From NCBI RefSeq assembly GCF_014647515.1, contig NZ_BMPI01000005.1, positions 184,673-248,672 on the forward strand: a DNA stretch of 64,000 nt, given 5' to 3'. This document shows positions 23,744 through 31,166 of the stretch, piece by piece. How positions within the stretch are numbered: position 1 is the first letter of the stretch; each line of letters starts with the position of its first letter. Source of the DNA: Dactylosporangium sucinum. GTDB lineage: Bacteria > Actinomycetota > Actinomycetes > Mycobacteriales > Micromonosporaceae. Made by a program: the position numbers and the translations under genes. Under the pieces are notes generated by a model. The model searched no databases, was not told the DNA's origin, and saw only the letters and a list, made by a program, of their open reading frames with translations.

Positions 23744-24613
23744 TTGGACGCATACCTGATCCCGGCGGTCGACGGCGTGGCGTACGGCTTGTTGCTGTTC
23801 GTCGTCGCCGCCGGGCTCACCCTGGCCTTCGGCGTGGGTGACGTGCTCAATCTCGCGCACGGGACGCTGTTCGTGTTCGGTGCGTACGCCGCCGCCAAGG
23901 TCAGCGACGGCAGCTGGCTCTCGCTCGCACTCGCGGTGCTCGTCGGCACCGCGGCCGCGGGAGCCGGAGGCGTCGTGCTCTCCCTGATGCTCGCCCCGAT
24001 CTCCGGCCGCGGCCACCTCGCGCAGGCGCTGCTCACGTTCGGCGTCGCGCTGGTCGTCGGCCGGCTGCTCGTCCTCGCCTTCGGGCCGGACGACCTGCCC
24101 GTGGTCGTCCCGAAGTCGATCGACCGGGCGGTGGACTTCGCCGGGCACAGTTACCCGGGGTACCGGCTGGCCTTCATCGGCGTCGCGGCGCTCATCGCGG
24201 TCGTGCTGTGGCTCGTGGTGACCCGGACCCGCGCGGGCAGCTTCGTCCGCGCGACCGTCGACGACCGTGACATGGTCGCCACCCTCGGTGTCAACCCGGC
24301 CGCGGTGCGCATCAGCGTCCTGGCCGCGGGCGGCGCGCTCGCCGGGCTGGCCGGCGCCCTCGGCGCCCCGATCATCGGCCCCGGCCCGCGCACCGCCGAC
24401 CTGGTGCTGCTGCTGTCGCTCGTGGTCGTCGTCCTCGGCGGCATGGGCTCGATCGGCGGCGCCTTCCTCGCCGCGATCGCCGTCGGCGAGATCCAAACCA
24501 TCGGCGCGGCGAACGCCGACTTCCAGATCTTCCAGCCGTTCGCGATGTTCGGTGCGATGGCGATCGTGCTGGCCATCCGGGCGAGCGGCCTGTTGCAACG
24601 GCGGACCGCATGA
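23744..24613 (+). CDS. livH: branched-chain amino acid-type ABC permease (LivH)
   Basis: The 289-residue inner-membrane permease has about eight membrane segments. The start is a TTG at 23744, 5 nt after the binding-protein stop, giving MDAYLIPAVDGVAYGLLLFV; no stronger start is visible. Family features are LTLAFGVGDVLNLAHGTLFV near the N-terminus and LVVVVLGGMGSIGGAFLAAI near the C-terminus. It forms the translocation pore with LivM. The next start overlaps its stop (ATGA). Confidence 0.92.
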   Translation: MDAYLIPAVDGVAYGLLLFVVAAGLTLAFGVGDVLNLAHGTLFVFGAYAAAKVSDGSWLSLALAVLVGTAAAGAGGVVLSLMLAPISGRGHLAQALLTFGVALVVGRLLVLAFGPDDLPVVVPKSIDRAVDFAGHSYPGYRLAFIGVAALIAVVLWLVVTRTRAGSFVRATVDDRDMVATLGVNPAAVRISVLAAGGALAGLAGALGAPIIGPGPRTADLVLLLSLVVVVLGGMGSIGGAFLAAIAVGEIQTIGAANADFQIFQPFAMFGAMAIVLAIRASGLLQRRTA

Positions 24614-25548
24614 ACCGCAAGGTGCTTCGTGCGTCGGGGATCGCGGCGGTACCGCTGGTCCTCGCGCTGCTGGTGTCGTTCGCCTGGACGCTGACCGACT
24701 ACGCGCAGGTGACCATCGCCAAGGTTCTCATCATCGCCCTGCTCGCGGTCTCCGTGGCCCTGCTCACCGGCACCGCCGGACTGCCGACGCTCGGCCAGAC
24801 CGCCCCGTACCTCGTCGGCGCCTACACGGCGGCCAACCTGGTCGACGCGGACATGGACATCGCGGCCGTGCAGCTGCTGGCGGCGGCCGGCGCCGGCGCG
24901 CTGTTCGCGCTGATCACCGCCCCGATCGTGGTCTACGCCCGGGGCGTCGTGGTACTCATGATCACGCTCGCCCTCGGCGAGCTGACGTACACCCTGGCCG
25001 GCCAGTGGAAGGCGATCACCGGCGGCACGGACGGCAAGCTCGCCTTCGCCCGCCCGTACCCGCTGCCCGGCCTCAGCAAGTTCGACTCCGACGCCGACGT
25101 GTACCTCTACGTCCTCATCGTGGTGGCCATCCTGGTCGGCGTCGTCCTGCTCGTGCTGCGGTCCCCCGCCGGCACCCTGCTGCGGGCGACCCGCGACGAC
25201 GACGCCCGGATGCGCGCCAGCGGCCACCCCGTCGCCGGCTACCTCACCGCCGCGTACGTCGGCGCCGGCGCCCTCGCCGGAGCGGCCGGCTCGCTCGTCG
25301 TCACCGTCGACCAGTTCGTGTCGCCGGGCACCGGCGGGTTCGAGGTGTCGGCGCTGATCCTGCTGGCGGTGACCATCGGCGGCGCGACGTCGATGCTCGG
25401 CGCCGTCGTCGGCGCGGCCCTCGTGGTGCTGACCCGTGACTGGCTGGGCAGCTACTGGCCCGGCAACGCTCCGCTCCTGCTGGGCGTGCTGTTCATCCTG
25501 TGCGTGTACCTCCTGCCGCGCGGCCTGCTGGGAAGGCGGAACGCATGA
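24610..25548 (+). CDS. livM: branched-chain amino acid-type ABC permease (LivM)
   Basis: The 312-residue second permease subunit has about 8-9 membrane helices. Typical features are LLTGTAGLPTLGQTAPYLVG, the LLRATRDDDARMRASGHPVA cytoplasmic loop that contacts the ATPases, and VTIGGATSMLGAVVGAALVV. The ATG overlaps the LivH stop, and the LivG start overlaps its own, so the whole cassette is translationally coupled. Confidence 0.92.
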   Translation: MNRKVLRASGIAAVPLVLALLVSFAWTLTDYAQVTIAKVLIIALLAVSVALLTGTAGLPTLGQTAPYLVGAYTAANLVDADMDIAAVQLLAAAGAGALFALITAPIVVYARGVVVLMITLALGELTYTLAGQWKAITGGTDGKLAFARPYPLPGLSKFDSDADVYLYVLIVVAILVGVVLLVLRSPAGTLLRATRDDDARMRASGHPVAGYLTAAYVGAGALAGAAGSLVVTVDQFVSPGTGGFEVSALILLAVTIGGATSMLGAVVGAALVVLTRDWLGSYWPGNAPLLLGVLFILCVYLLPRGLLGRRNA

Positions 25549-26267
25549 GCTCGGAGTTGTTGTCCGTGCACGGATTGGGCCGGCGTTACGGCGACCTCAC
25601 CGCGCTCGACGACGTCAGCCTGCGGCTGGAGCCGGGCGAGCGCCGGGCCCTCATCGGCCCCAACGGCGCCGGCAAGAGCACCCTGCTCAACCTGGTCGCC
25701 GGCGGCCTGCGCCCGACGGCCGGGAAGATCCACTTCGGCGGCCGCGACGTGACGTCCCTCGGCGCGGCCCGCCGGGCCCGGCTCGGCGTCGGCCGCACGC
25801 ACCAGCACCCGGCCGTCTGGTCCAGCCTGTCGGCGCTCGACAACGTCCTGGTCGCCGGCCGCCGCCCGTGGGGCCGCCTGCGCCCCGGCGGCCGCGACCG
25901 CGCCCGGGAACTGCTCGCTTCGGTCGGCCTCGACGCCGTGGCCGGCACCCACGCCGGCGCACTGTCGCACGGCCAGCGCCGCCAGCTGGAGCTGGCCGTG
26001 GCCCTGGCCGGCGAGCCGCGCCTGCTGCTGCTCGACGAGCCGGCCGCCGGCCTGGCCCCGCCGGAGGTCGAGCTGCTGGCCGGCCTGCTCGCCGCCCTGC
26101 CGGGCACGGTCGCGATCCTGCTCGTCGAGCACCACCTCGACCTCGTCTACGGCTTCGCGGACCGGGTGACCGTCCTGCACTCCGGCAGGCACGTCCACAC
26201 CGGCACGGTCCCCGAGATCCGCGCCTCGCCCGAGGTCGCCGCCGCCTACGCGGGAGTCGCCCCATGA
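25545..26267 (+). CDS. livG: ABC transporter ATPase (LivG)
   Basis: This 240-residue ATPase starts at ATG 25545 (ATGA overlap). Walker A is GPNGAGKSTLLN (about 38-49). The signature is atypical but present as LSHGQRRQLELAVAL, Walker B is LLLLDEPAAGL, and the H-loop is LLVEHHLDLVYGFADRVTVL. The long insertion between Walker A and the signature is shorter than in E. coli LivG. It powers the import cassette together with LivF. Confidence 0.92.
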   Translation: MSSELLSVHGLGRRYGDLTALDDVSLRLEPGERRALIGPNGAGKSTLLNLVAGGLRPTAGKIHFGGRDVTSLGAARRARLGVGRTHQHPAVWSSLSALDNVLVAGRRPWGRLRPGGRDRARELLASVGLDAVAGTHAGALSHGQRRQLELAVALAGEPRLLLLDEPAAGLAPPEVELLAGLLAALPGTVAILLVEHHLDLVYGFADRVTVLHSGRHVHTGTVPEIRASPEVAAAYAGVAP

Positions 26268-26965
26268 CGCTCACGGTCTCCGGCCTGCACGCCGGCTACG
26301 GCGGCGGCACCGTCCTGCACGGCGTCGACCTCCAGGTCGAGGAGGGCACCGCCCTCGCCGTCCTCGGCCGCAACGGCGCCGGCAAGACGACGCTGGTCCA
26401 CACGATCGCCGGCCTCCTGCGCGCCCGGCAGGGCACCGTGGTCCTCGACGACACCAACCTGACCGGCCGCCCGGCCCATAAGGTCGCGCGGGCGGGCGTA
26501 GGGTTGGTGCCGCAGGGCCGCCGGGTGTTCGCCAGCCTGACCGTCGCCGAGCACCTGCAGCTGTCCCGCCGCTCCGGCGAGTGGACGGTGCCGAAGGTGC
26601 TGGAGCTGCTGCCCCGGCTCGGCGAGCGCCTGCGCAACAAGGGCAACCAGCTCTCCGGCGGCGAAGCCCAGATGCTGGCCATCGCCCGCGCGCTGCTCAC
26701 CCAGCCCCGCCTCCTGCTGCTCGACGAGCCCTGCGAGGGCCTGGCGGTGGAGCTGGCCGCCCGCGTCCGCGCTGTGGTCGCCGAGCTCTCCCGGGGCGGC
26801 CTGACGGTCCTGCTGGTGGAGCAGCAGCCGGAGCACGCGCTGGCCGTGGCCGACCACGTAGCCCTGCTGTCCGACGGCCGCGTGGTGGCCACGCACACGG
26901 CCGACGAGCTGCGCGCCGCCCCGCACCTGACCGACCAGGTCCTGAGCGTGACGACCCACGCCTGA
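26264..26965 (+). CDS. livF: ABC transporter ATPase (LivF)
   Basis: The 233-residue ATPase starts at ATG 26264 (ATGA overlap). Walker A is GRNGAGKTTLVH, followed by VGLVPQGRRVFASLTVAEHL (typical of LivF), the signature LSGGEAQMLAIARAL, Walker B LLLLDEPCEGLA and H-loop LLVEQQPEHAL. It closes an eight-gene run that starts with the conservon sensor. A hairpin follows 31 bp downstream. Confidence 0.93.
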   Translation: MTLTVSGLHAGYGGGTVLHGVDLQVEEGTALAVLGRNGAGKTTLVHTIAGLLRARQGTVVLDDTNLTGRPAHKVARAGVGLVPQGRRVFASLTVAEHLQLSRRSGEWTVPKVLELLPRLGERLRNKGNQLSGGEAQMLAIARALLTQPRLLLLDEPCEGLAVELAARVRAVVAELSRGGLTVLLVEQQPEHALAVADHVALLSDGRVVATHTADELRAAPHLTDQVLSVTTHA

Positions 26966-26996
26966 CCCCGGCCCGCCTGACCCCCGCCTCCCGGCT

Positions 26997-27015
26997 CCGC
27001 AACCGTCCGTTGCGG
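26997..27015 (+). terminator. hairpin after the conservon/transporter operon
   Basis: CCGCAAC-CGTCC-GTTGCGG is a perfect 7-bp stem with a 5-nt loop, 31 bp after the LivF stop. There is no T-tract. Confidence 0.5.
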
Positions 27016-27028
27016 CTCGACCCATTCC

Positions 27029-27094
27029 GTAGACGTCGGTCGATCTACCCTCGAAACGATCACCATTCCTGAGGGTGGATCGACCAACGTCTAC
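27029..27094. repeat. palindromic element B1
   Basis: Two 24-bp arms (27029-27052 and 27071-27094) are inverted repeats with two mismatches around an 18-bp loop. The core is GACGTYGGTCGATCTACCCTC. It is identical in sequence to B2, 210 bp downstream. Confidence 0.9.
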
Positions 27095-27238
27095 CCGAAG
27101 ATGGCGGGACGGTGGGGCATGCCGGCCTGCCCGCGCCTGCTTGCCCGCGCCTGCCCCCGCGCCTGTCCGTGCCCGTCCGTGCCTGTCCGCGCCTGTCCGC
27201 GCCTCCCTGATCCGTGCGGCGCCGCCAGGGGGCGCACC

Positions 27239-27304
27239 GTAGACGTCGGTCGATCTACCCTCGAAACGATCACCATTCCTGAGGGTGGATCGACCAACGT
27301 CTAC
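27239..27304. repeat. palindromic element B2 (tandem copy of B1)
   Basis: This 66-bp copy is identical to B1. The flanks (GATGGCG then GGCATGCCGGCCTG on the right; GCGGCGCCGCCAGGGGGC on the left) are shared between B1/B2 and B2/B3, so the whole block, palindrome plus filler, has been duplicated in tandem. Confidence 0.9.
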
Positions 27305-27370
27305 CCAGAGATGGCGAGGCGGTGCGGCATGCCGGCCTGTCGCGCCTGCCCCCGTGTCTCTCCGTGCCTG

Positions 27371-27544
27371 CCCGCACCCGTCCGCGACGGCCCGCACCCG
27401 TCCGCGACGGCCCGCACCCGTCCGCGACCGCCCGCGCTGTCCGCGACCGCCCGCGCTGTCCGCGACCGCCCGCACCCGTCCGCGACCGTCCGCGCCCGTC
27501 CGCGACCGCCCGCACCCGTCCGCGACCGTCCGCGCCCGTCCGCG
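27371..27544. repeat. 20-bp tandem repeat, about 9 copies
   Basis: Units of CCCGCACCCGTCCGCGACGG and variants (19 or 20 bp) run without interruption from 27371 to 27544, as filler between palindromes B2 and B3. No frame encodes a plausible protein. This is a likely variable-number locus. Confidence 0.85.
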
Positions 27545-27580
27545 CCTGCCTGATCCGCGCGGCGCCGCCAGGGGGCACAC

Positions 27581-27648
27581 CGTAGACGTTGGTCGATCTA
27601 CCCTCGAAACGATCACGAATACCGAGGGTAGATCGACCAACGTCTACG
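27581..27648. repeat. palindromic element B3 (perfect arms)
   Basis: The arms at 27581-27605 and 27624-27648 are a perfect 25-bp inverted repeat with an 18-bp loop. This is the best-preserved member of family B in the window. Confidence 0.92.
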
Positions 27649-27718
27649 GCTCAGTCAACGCTCCAGGCGCGGCGCAGCTCAGGATGGCGCAGCCCCAGGC
27701 GGCACCGGTCGAGCTTGC

Positions 27719-27772
27719 CATGATCGCGGAAGTCTTGTCTGTCACGGGCGACCGGAAACTTCCGCGATCATG
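27719..27772. repeat. palindromic element C1
   Basis: The arms CATGATCGCGGAAGT (27719-27733) and its complement (27758-27772) are perfect over 15 bp. C1 shares CATGATC...GG..R..TT with C2 (38026) and C3 (44786). Confidence 0.8.
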
Positions 27773-27832
27773 CAGGGTGCCCAATGCGTGCACCGCACGA
27801 CGCCGAGCTCTGCCCCCGTAGCGCTCCTCGCG

Positions 27833-27900
27833 CACAGACGTTGGTCGATCCACCCTCGCGCCGACCGCCATTTCTGAGGGTAGATCGACCAACGTCTGTG
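27833..27900. repeat. palindromic element B4
   Basis: The 25-bp arms (27833-27857 and 27876-27900) have one mismatch around an 18-bp loop. The outer bases read CACAGACG instead of the CGTAGACG seen in B3. It ends 57 bp before the P450 -10 element. Confidence 0.9.
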
Positions 27901-27957
27901 CAACGCTTCCAGCCGTCACGCAGCGCGATCGGGGCGCCATAGATCGTGAAACTTCGA

Positions 27958-27970
27958 TAGGTTGCCGAAC
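27958..27970 (+). promoter_or_regulatory. leaderless -10 of the P450 gene
   Basis: TAGGTT (27958-27963) followed by 7 nt and ATG 27971, without a ribosome site, indicates a leaderless transcript that starts independently of the upstream transporter operon. Confidence 0.5.
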
Positions 27971-29170
27971 ATGGCCAACCTCTCGTATCCGTTGCCCAAC
28001 GCCCCGACGCTGTACGCGCCGCTGCCCGAGCTGTCCGACATCCAGCGCGACCAGGCCGTCGCGCAGGTCGAGGCGGCCGACGGCAGTGTCGCGTACGTCG
28101 TCACGCGCTACCAGGATGTCCGCACCGTTCTCGTCGACCCGCGGTTCAGCCGGGCCGAGGCGGCCAAGCTCCAGGACGGCGCCGCCGAGTTCGGCCTCGG
28201 TGACCTCTCCAGCGAGTCCATTGTCGCCATGGACCCGCCCGAGCACACCCGCCTGCGCAGGCTCGTCGCCCGGGCCTTCACCGCCCGGCGCGTCGAGGAG
28301 CTGCGGCCGCGCGCCGCGGCCATCGTCGACCGGCTCATCGACGAGCTGGAGACCAGGCGGCGGCCCGTCGACCTGGTCGAGCACTTCTCGCTGGCGCTGC
28401 CGGTGCAGGTTATCTGCGAGCTGCTGGGAGTGCCCGCCGGGGACCGCGACCGCTTCCACGGCTGGTCCGACGCGCTCATGAGCGGCCCCGGCGCCGACCC
28501 GCGGGTCACCGGCGCCGCGCTGCGGGCGATGGGGGAGTACTTCGGCGGACTCGTCCACGCCAAGCGCGCCCAGCCCGCCGACGACCTCATGACGGCGCTC
28601 ATCGCCGCGCGCGACGAGCAGGACAAGCTGACCGAGAAGGAGCTGGTGACGCTCAGCCTCGGCATCCTCATCGGCGGCCACGAGACGACCGCGAACCAGA
28701 TCAACATGATCCTGCTGACCCTGCGCCGGTTCCCGGAGGAGGACGAGCGGCTGCGGGCCGACCCGTCGCTCATCCCGGGCGCGGTGGAGGAGCTGATGCG
28801 GTTCGTGCAGCTCGGCGACGGCGCGACCTCGCTGCCGCGGGTCGCGACCGAGGACGTGGTGCTCAGCGGGGTCGCGATCCCGAAGGGCTCGATCGTCCTG
28901 CCGGCCATCGCGACCGCGAACCGCGACCCGCGCAACACCGATGCGCCCGAGCGCCTCGACGTGGCCCGGCCCGACGTGTCGCACCTGAGCTTCGGCGCCG
29001 GCGTGCACCACTGCCTCGGCGCGCAGCTGGCCCGGATGGAGCTGCAGGAGGCGCTGCGCGGGCTGTTCACCCGGCTGCCCGGCCTGCGGGTCGCGGTGCC
29101 GGACGAGGAGCTCCGGTTCAAGCAGGGCATGATCGTGCGCTCGGTGGAGGCCCTACCGGTCCTGTGGTGA
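27971..29170 (+). CDS. cytochrome P450
   Basis: The 399-residue soluble bacterial P450 starts at ATG 27971. The I-helix oxygen-activating motif is LIGGHETTANQ (about 236-245), the K-helix E-x-x-R is in VEELMRF (about 277), and the heme loop is FGAGVHHCLGAQLAR with Cys near 350. MDPPEHTRLRRLVARAFTAR is the usual substrate-recognition/C-helix region. No ferredoxin or reductase gene adjoins, so electrons must come from elsewhere. In Streptomyces some conservons carry a P450 as an extra gene; this one lies 1 kb from a conservon operon but has its own promoter. Confidence 0.95.
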   Translation: MANLSYPLPNAPTLYAPLPELSDIQRDQAVAQVEAADGSVAYVVTRYQDVRTVLVDPRFSRAEAAKLQDGAAEFGLGDLSSESIVAMDPPEHTRLRRLVARAFTARRVEELRPRAAAIVDRLIDELETRRRPVDLVEHFSLALPVQVICELLGVPAGDRDRFHGWSDALMSGPGADPRVTGAALRAMGEYFGGLVHAKRAQPADDLMTALIAARDEQDKLTEKELVTLSLGILIGGHETTANQINMILLTLRRFPEEDERLRADPSLIPGAVEELMRFVQLGDGATSLPRVATEDVVLSGVAIPKGSIVLPAIATANRDPRNTDAPERLDVARPDVSHLSFGAGVHHCLGAQLARMELQEALRGLFTRLPGLRVAVPDEELRFKQGMIVRSVEALPVLW

Positions 29171-29306
29171 TCCACTCCGCAAGAGCGACAGCGACGTGAC
29201 CCAGTCCGCAAGAGCGACAGCGACGTGACCCAGTCCGCAAGAGCGACAGCGGACTGATCCACTCCGCAAGAGCGACAGCAGAGTGATCCACTTCGCAAGC
29301 GCGACG
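29168..29306. repeat. 29-bp tandem repeat, 4.8 copies
   Basis: Four full units of exactly 29 bp (29168, 29197, 29226, 29255) and a partial fifth (29284-29306) have the core CCGCAAGAGCGACAGC. The first unit contains the P450 stop codon. There are no spacers, so it is not CRISPR. Unit length is not a multiple of three and no gene is encoded. Confidence 0.92.
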
Positions 29307-29309
29307 CTG

Positions 29310-29349
29310 TTGCAACCTCTTGGCAACAACGTAACCCCGGCAATAGGCT
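29310..29349 (+). promoter_or_regulatory. Nur-box-like operator overlapping the promoter of the Ni/Co transporter
   Basis: TTGCAA (29310-29315), N5, TGGCAA (29321-29326) matches the Streptomyces Nur box (TTGCaa-N5-ttGCAA) in sequence and spacing. TTGGCA (29320-29325), 18 bp, TAGGCT (29344-29349) forms a promoter whose -35 lies inside the operator, as expected for repression by a nickel-loaded Fur-family repressor. No cobalamin riboswitch is present. Confidence 0.65.
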
Positions 29350-29366
29350 GCGCGCGGGAGGAACTC

Positions 29367-30071
29367 ATGCCAGCAGTAGCCATGCACATCTCGAACGGGA
29401 TCATCGACAACCCGATCGCGCTGCTCTTCGCCGGGGTTGCGCTCGCGGGGCTCGTCCTGTGCTTCGTGATGGGCCGCCGCGAGCTCGACGACCGCCTCGT
29501 GCCGATGGCCGGGCTCGTCGCCGCGTTCATCTTCGCGGTCCAGATGCTGAACTTCCAGGTCCTGCCCGGGGTCAGCGGGCACCTGCTCGGCGGCACGCTC
29601 GCCGTCATGCTCGTCGGTCCGTACCTCGGCGCCATCTGCGTCGCGATCGTGCTCATCGTCCAGGCGCTGGTCCTCAGCGACGGCGGCGTCACCGCCCTCG
29701 GGCTGAACATCACCAACATGGCGCTGATCGGCGCCGCCGCCGGCTACCTGCTCGTCGCCCTGCTGCTGCGGGTCCTGCCCCGCACGACCTGGGCGCTGAC
29801 GGCCACCGCGGTGGTCTCGTCGGTCGTGTCGGTCACGGTCGCCTCGCTGGGCTTCGTCCTGGAGTACGCGCTGGGCGGCGCGACCGACGTCGGCCGCTCC
29901 ATCGGCGGGATCGCCGCCGCGATGGCCGGCGTCCACCTGCTCATCGGACTCGGCGAGGGCATCATCACCGCGATCACCGTGACGTACGTGGCCAAGGTCC
30001 GCCCGGACCTGGTCTACGCCGTGCGGAACCTTCAGCGTCCGGCCGGCACCCCGCAGGAGGTCACGGCATGA
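29367..30071 (+). CDS. cbiM: ECF transporter S component CbiM/NikM
   Basis: The 234-residue membrane protein has about seven helices. GGGAGG supports ATG 29367, but the metal-binding N-terminal Met-His of CbiM/NikM occurs at residue 6 (MHISNGIID, ATG 29382). Either translation starts at 29382 or the first five residues are removed. Conserved segments such as FAVQMLNFQVLPGVSGHLLG, with further His residues, are present. It captures Ni2+ or Co2+ for import. The Nur-type operator argues for nickel. It overlaps the next gene (ATGA). Confidence 0.92.
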   Translation: MPAVAMHISNGIIDNPIALLFAGVALAGLVLCFVMGRRELDDRLVPMAGLVAAFIFAVQMLNFQVLPGVSGHLLGGTLAVMLVGPYLGAICVAIVLIVQALVLSDGGVTALGLNITNMALIGAAAGYLLVALLLRVLPRTTWALTATAVVSSVVSVTVASLGFVLEYALGGATDVGRSIGGIAAAMAGVHLLIGLGEGIITAITVTYVAKVRPDLVYAVRNLQRPAGTPQEVTA

Positions 30072-30400
30072 AGAAGTCGACCTGGTTCATCCTGAGCGGT
30101 CTGCTCGGCGCGCTGCTGCTGGCCGGCGTCGTGAGCAACTTCGCCTCCGGCCACCCCGACGGCCTCGACTCGGTCGCCCGCGAGGGCTGCACTTTCGACG
30201 ACCAGGACCAGATCACCGGCGGCAACTGCATGGCGCAGGCCGAGACCGACAACCAGACCAAGGACAGCCCGCTCGCCGGCTACTCCGTGAAGGGCATCTC
30301 CAACGAGTTCCTCTCCACCGGCCTGTCCGGCGTGATCGGCGTGCTGCTGACGTTCGGTGTCGGCGCGGGCGCGTTCTGGCTCCTCAAAAAGAAAGCCTGA
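30068..30400 (+). CDS. CbiN/NikN-type PDGLE-domain subunit
   Basis: The 110-residue protein has two membrane helices (about 5-25 and 83-105) around a periplasmic loop with GHPDGLDSVA, the PDGLE-domain signature that accompanies CbiM-type transporters and is needed for metal loading. The loop ends in SPLAGYSVKGI, also family-typical. The ATG overlaps the cbiM stop; cbiQ starts 1 nt after its stop. Confidence 0.9.
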   Translation: MKKSTWFILSGLLGALLLAGVVSNFASGHPDGLDSVAREGCTFDDQDQITGGNCMAQAETDNQTKDSPLAGYSVKGISNEFLSTGLSGVIGVLLTFGVGAGAFWLLKKKA

Positions 30401-30401
30401 G

Positions 30402-31166
30402 ATGGGCGCCGGCCACAGCCACGCGCTGTTCGTGCACCGGCACTCGCCGGTGCACGACCTGCCGCCCGAGGTGAAGATCACCGCGAGCGTCCTGTTCACC
30501 GTTGCCGTCGTGGCCACGCCCCGCGAGGCGATCTGGGCGTTCGGCCTCTACCTGCTGGTGGTCGTGGCGGTGGCGCTGGTCGCCCGGATCGGCCTGGGCT
30601 GGCTGGCGCTGCGCTCGCTCATCGAGCTGCCGTTCATCCTGCTCGCGTTCGCCCTGCCATTCCTCGGTACCGGAGAAAAGGTCCATTTCCTGGGCCTCAG
30701 CCTCTCCGAGGACGGACTGTACGGCGCCTGGAACATCCTCGCGAAGGGCACCCTCGGCGTCTTCTCGTCGCTGCTGCTCGCCGCCACCACCAGCCCCCGT
30801 GACCTGCTGCTGGGCCTGGACCGGTTGCGCTGCCCGCAGCTGGTGACCCAGATCGCGACGTTCATGCTGCGGTACCTCGACGTCCTGGCCGAGGAGGCGC
30901 GGCGCATGCGCATCGCCCAGCGCTCCCGCGGGTACGACCCGCGGTTCCTCTGGCAGATCAAGGGCTTCGCCACCGGCATCGGTGCCCTGTTCCTGCGGAC
31001 GTTCGAGCGCGGCGAGCGCGTCTACCTCGCGATGGTCTCCCGCGGCTACGAGGGCCGCATCCCGCTGGCGATCGCCGGCACCGGCGCGACGGCCGGCCAG
31101 TGGGCGGCGGCGGCCGGCGTCCCGCTCGTGGCGGCGGCGATCGCGACGGTAGCGTTGCTGCGGTGA
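30402..31166 (+). CDS. cbiQ: ECF transporter T component CbiQ
   Basis: The 254-residue membrane protein starts at ATG 30402. Membrane helices lie in the first two thirds. The two coupling motifs near the C-terminus that dock on the ATPase are visible: AQRSRGYDPR (about 172-181) and YLAMVSRGYEGR (about 207-218), both with the Ala-Arg-Gly-type R-G core. It connects CbiM/CbiN to CbiO. Its stop overlaps the ATPase start (GTGA). Confidence 0.93.
   Translation: MGAGHSHALFVHRHSPVHDLPPEVKITASVLFTVAVVATPREAIWAFGLYLLVVVAVALVARIGLGWLALRSLIELPFILLAFALPFLGTGEKVHFLGLSLSEDGLYGAWNILAKGTLGVFSSLLLAATTSPRDLLLGLDRLRCPQLVTQIATFMLRYLDVLAEEARRMRIAQRSRGYDPRFLWQIKGFATGIGALFLRTFERGERVYLAMVSRGYEGRIPLAIAGTGATAGQWAAAAGVPLVAAAIATVALLR

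Noticed and set aside
27101..27585. Open frames rich in Arg/Pro/Ala in the palindrome array
   Set aside because: They are translations of the 20-bp tandem repeat and its neighbours; no start signal or family resemblance.
27029..27900. Insertion sequence or integron array
   Set aside because: The palindromes recur with spacers, but there is no transposase or integrase in the window and the spacers encode no cassettes.
29168..29306. Possible CRISPR array
   Set aside because: The 29-bp units follow each other without spacers and no cas gene is present; it is a simple tandem repeat.
29307..29366. Cobalamin riboswitch before cbiM
   Set aside because: The leader is only about 60 bp, lacks a B12-box-like sequence, and instead holds a promoter with a Nur-type box.
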